Assembly (NCBI GenBank): GCA_003647755.1
Contig: QMNL01000160.1
Coordinates: forward strand, 1-5,198
DNA: 5,198 bases
Direction of reading: 5' to 3'
From: Candidatus Coatesiibacteriota bacterium
GTDB lineage: Bacteria; B130-G9
Shown in pieces: positions 5,179 through 5,198 of the stretch (position 1 is its first letter; each line of letters opens with the position of its first letter). The notes under the pieces are model-generated. The model was not told the origin of the DNA, ran no database searches, and saw nothing but the letters and a program-made list of their open reading frames with translations. A program made the position numbers and the translations under genes.

Positions 5179-5198
5179 ATGAGAATAGCTCGGAACAG
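5179..5198 (+). CDS. Start of a rightward gene, cut by the window edge (unknown product)
   Basis: ATG at 5179 is preceded by AGGA (5170-5173) with 5-nt spacing and begins MRIARN before the sequence ends. The frame is open upstream to 5122, where another ATG (with GAGG at 5111-5114, 7 nt away) would add 19 residues. A promoter at 5073-5102 would place the transcript start near 5109, so the 5122 start would have almost no leader and 5179 is preferred. Too few residues are present to suggest a function, and whether it is a gene at all depends on sequence beyond the window. Confidence 0.3.

Noticed and set aside
5044..5198. Minus-strand frame open from the right edge to a TAG near 5044 (about 50 codons)
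   Set aside because: The translation is Pro/Arg-rich and unlike a protein C-terminus. The promoter and SD-preceded ATG on the other strand fit better.

Overview
The window is from a bacterium that uses the standard code with ATG and GTG starts and moderately high GC. It is probably Gram-negative (diderm), because it carries an O-antigen ligase/polymerase (Wzy_C-type) membrane protein. I cannot assign a phylum from the sequence alone. No mobile element, tRNA, rRNA or CRISPR array is visible.

Three intact genes lie on the minus strand, so transcription runs right to left. First, at 3109-4779, is a two-domain NAD+ synthetase (nadE) with a nitrilase-fold amidase and an ATP-pyrophosphatase synthetase. 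Next, 78 bp downstream at 2500-3030, is a single-domain macro protein (ADP-ribose binding or hydrolysis) with a strong Shine-Dalgarno. After a 110-bp gap holding a two-tier GC-rich hairpin comes the polytopic O-antigen ligase-like protein with a C-terminal beta-rich domain, at 344-2389. At the right edge a good sigma70-type promoter (5073-5102) points rightwards, and a plausible gene start lies at 5179 and runs out of the window. The left 343 bp are non-coding, with an AT-rich island, a tandem palindromic repeat and several short inverted repeats.

nadE and the macro gene look like a short NAD/ADP-ribose operon: one makes NAD+, the other probably handles ADP-ribose-type products of NAD+ consumption. 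The ligase probably belongs to cell-surface polysaccharide assembly and need not be related to them.

The most notable observation is in NadE. Its amidase half keeps the Glu and Lys of the Glu-Lys-Cys triad, but the position of the nucleophilic Cys is Gly (residue 161, codon GGC at 4297-4299), and several surrounding motif residues also deviate. The synthetase half looks intact. This suggests a full-length NadE that can no longer use glutamine and depends on free ammonia or on a partner glutaminase. The ligase likewise has Gly where Wzy_C/WaaL proteins usually have the catalytic His. I do not see a complete, clearly new multi-gene system in the window.
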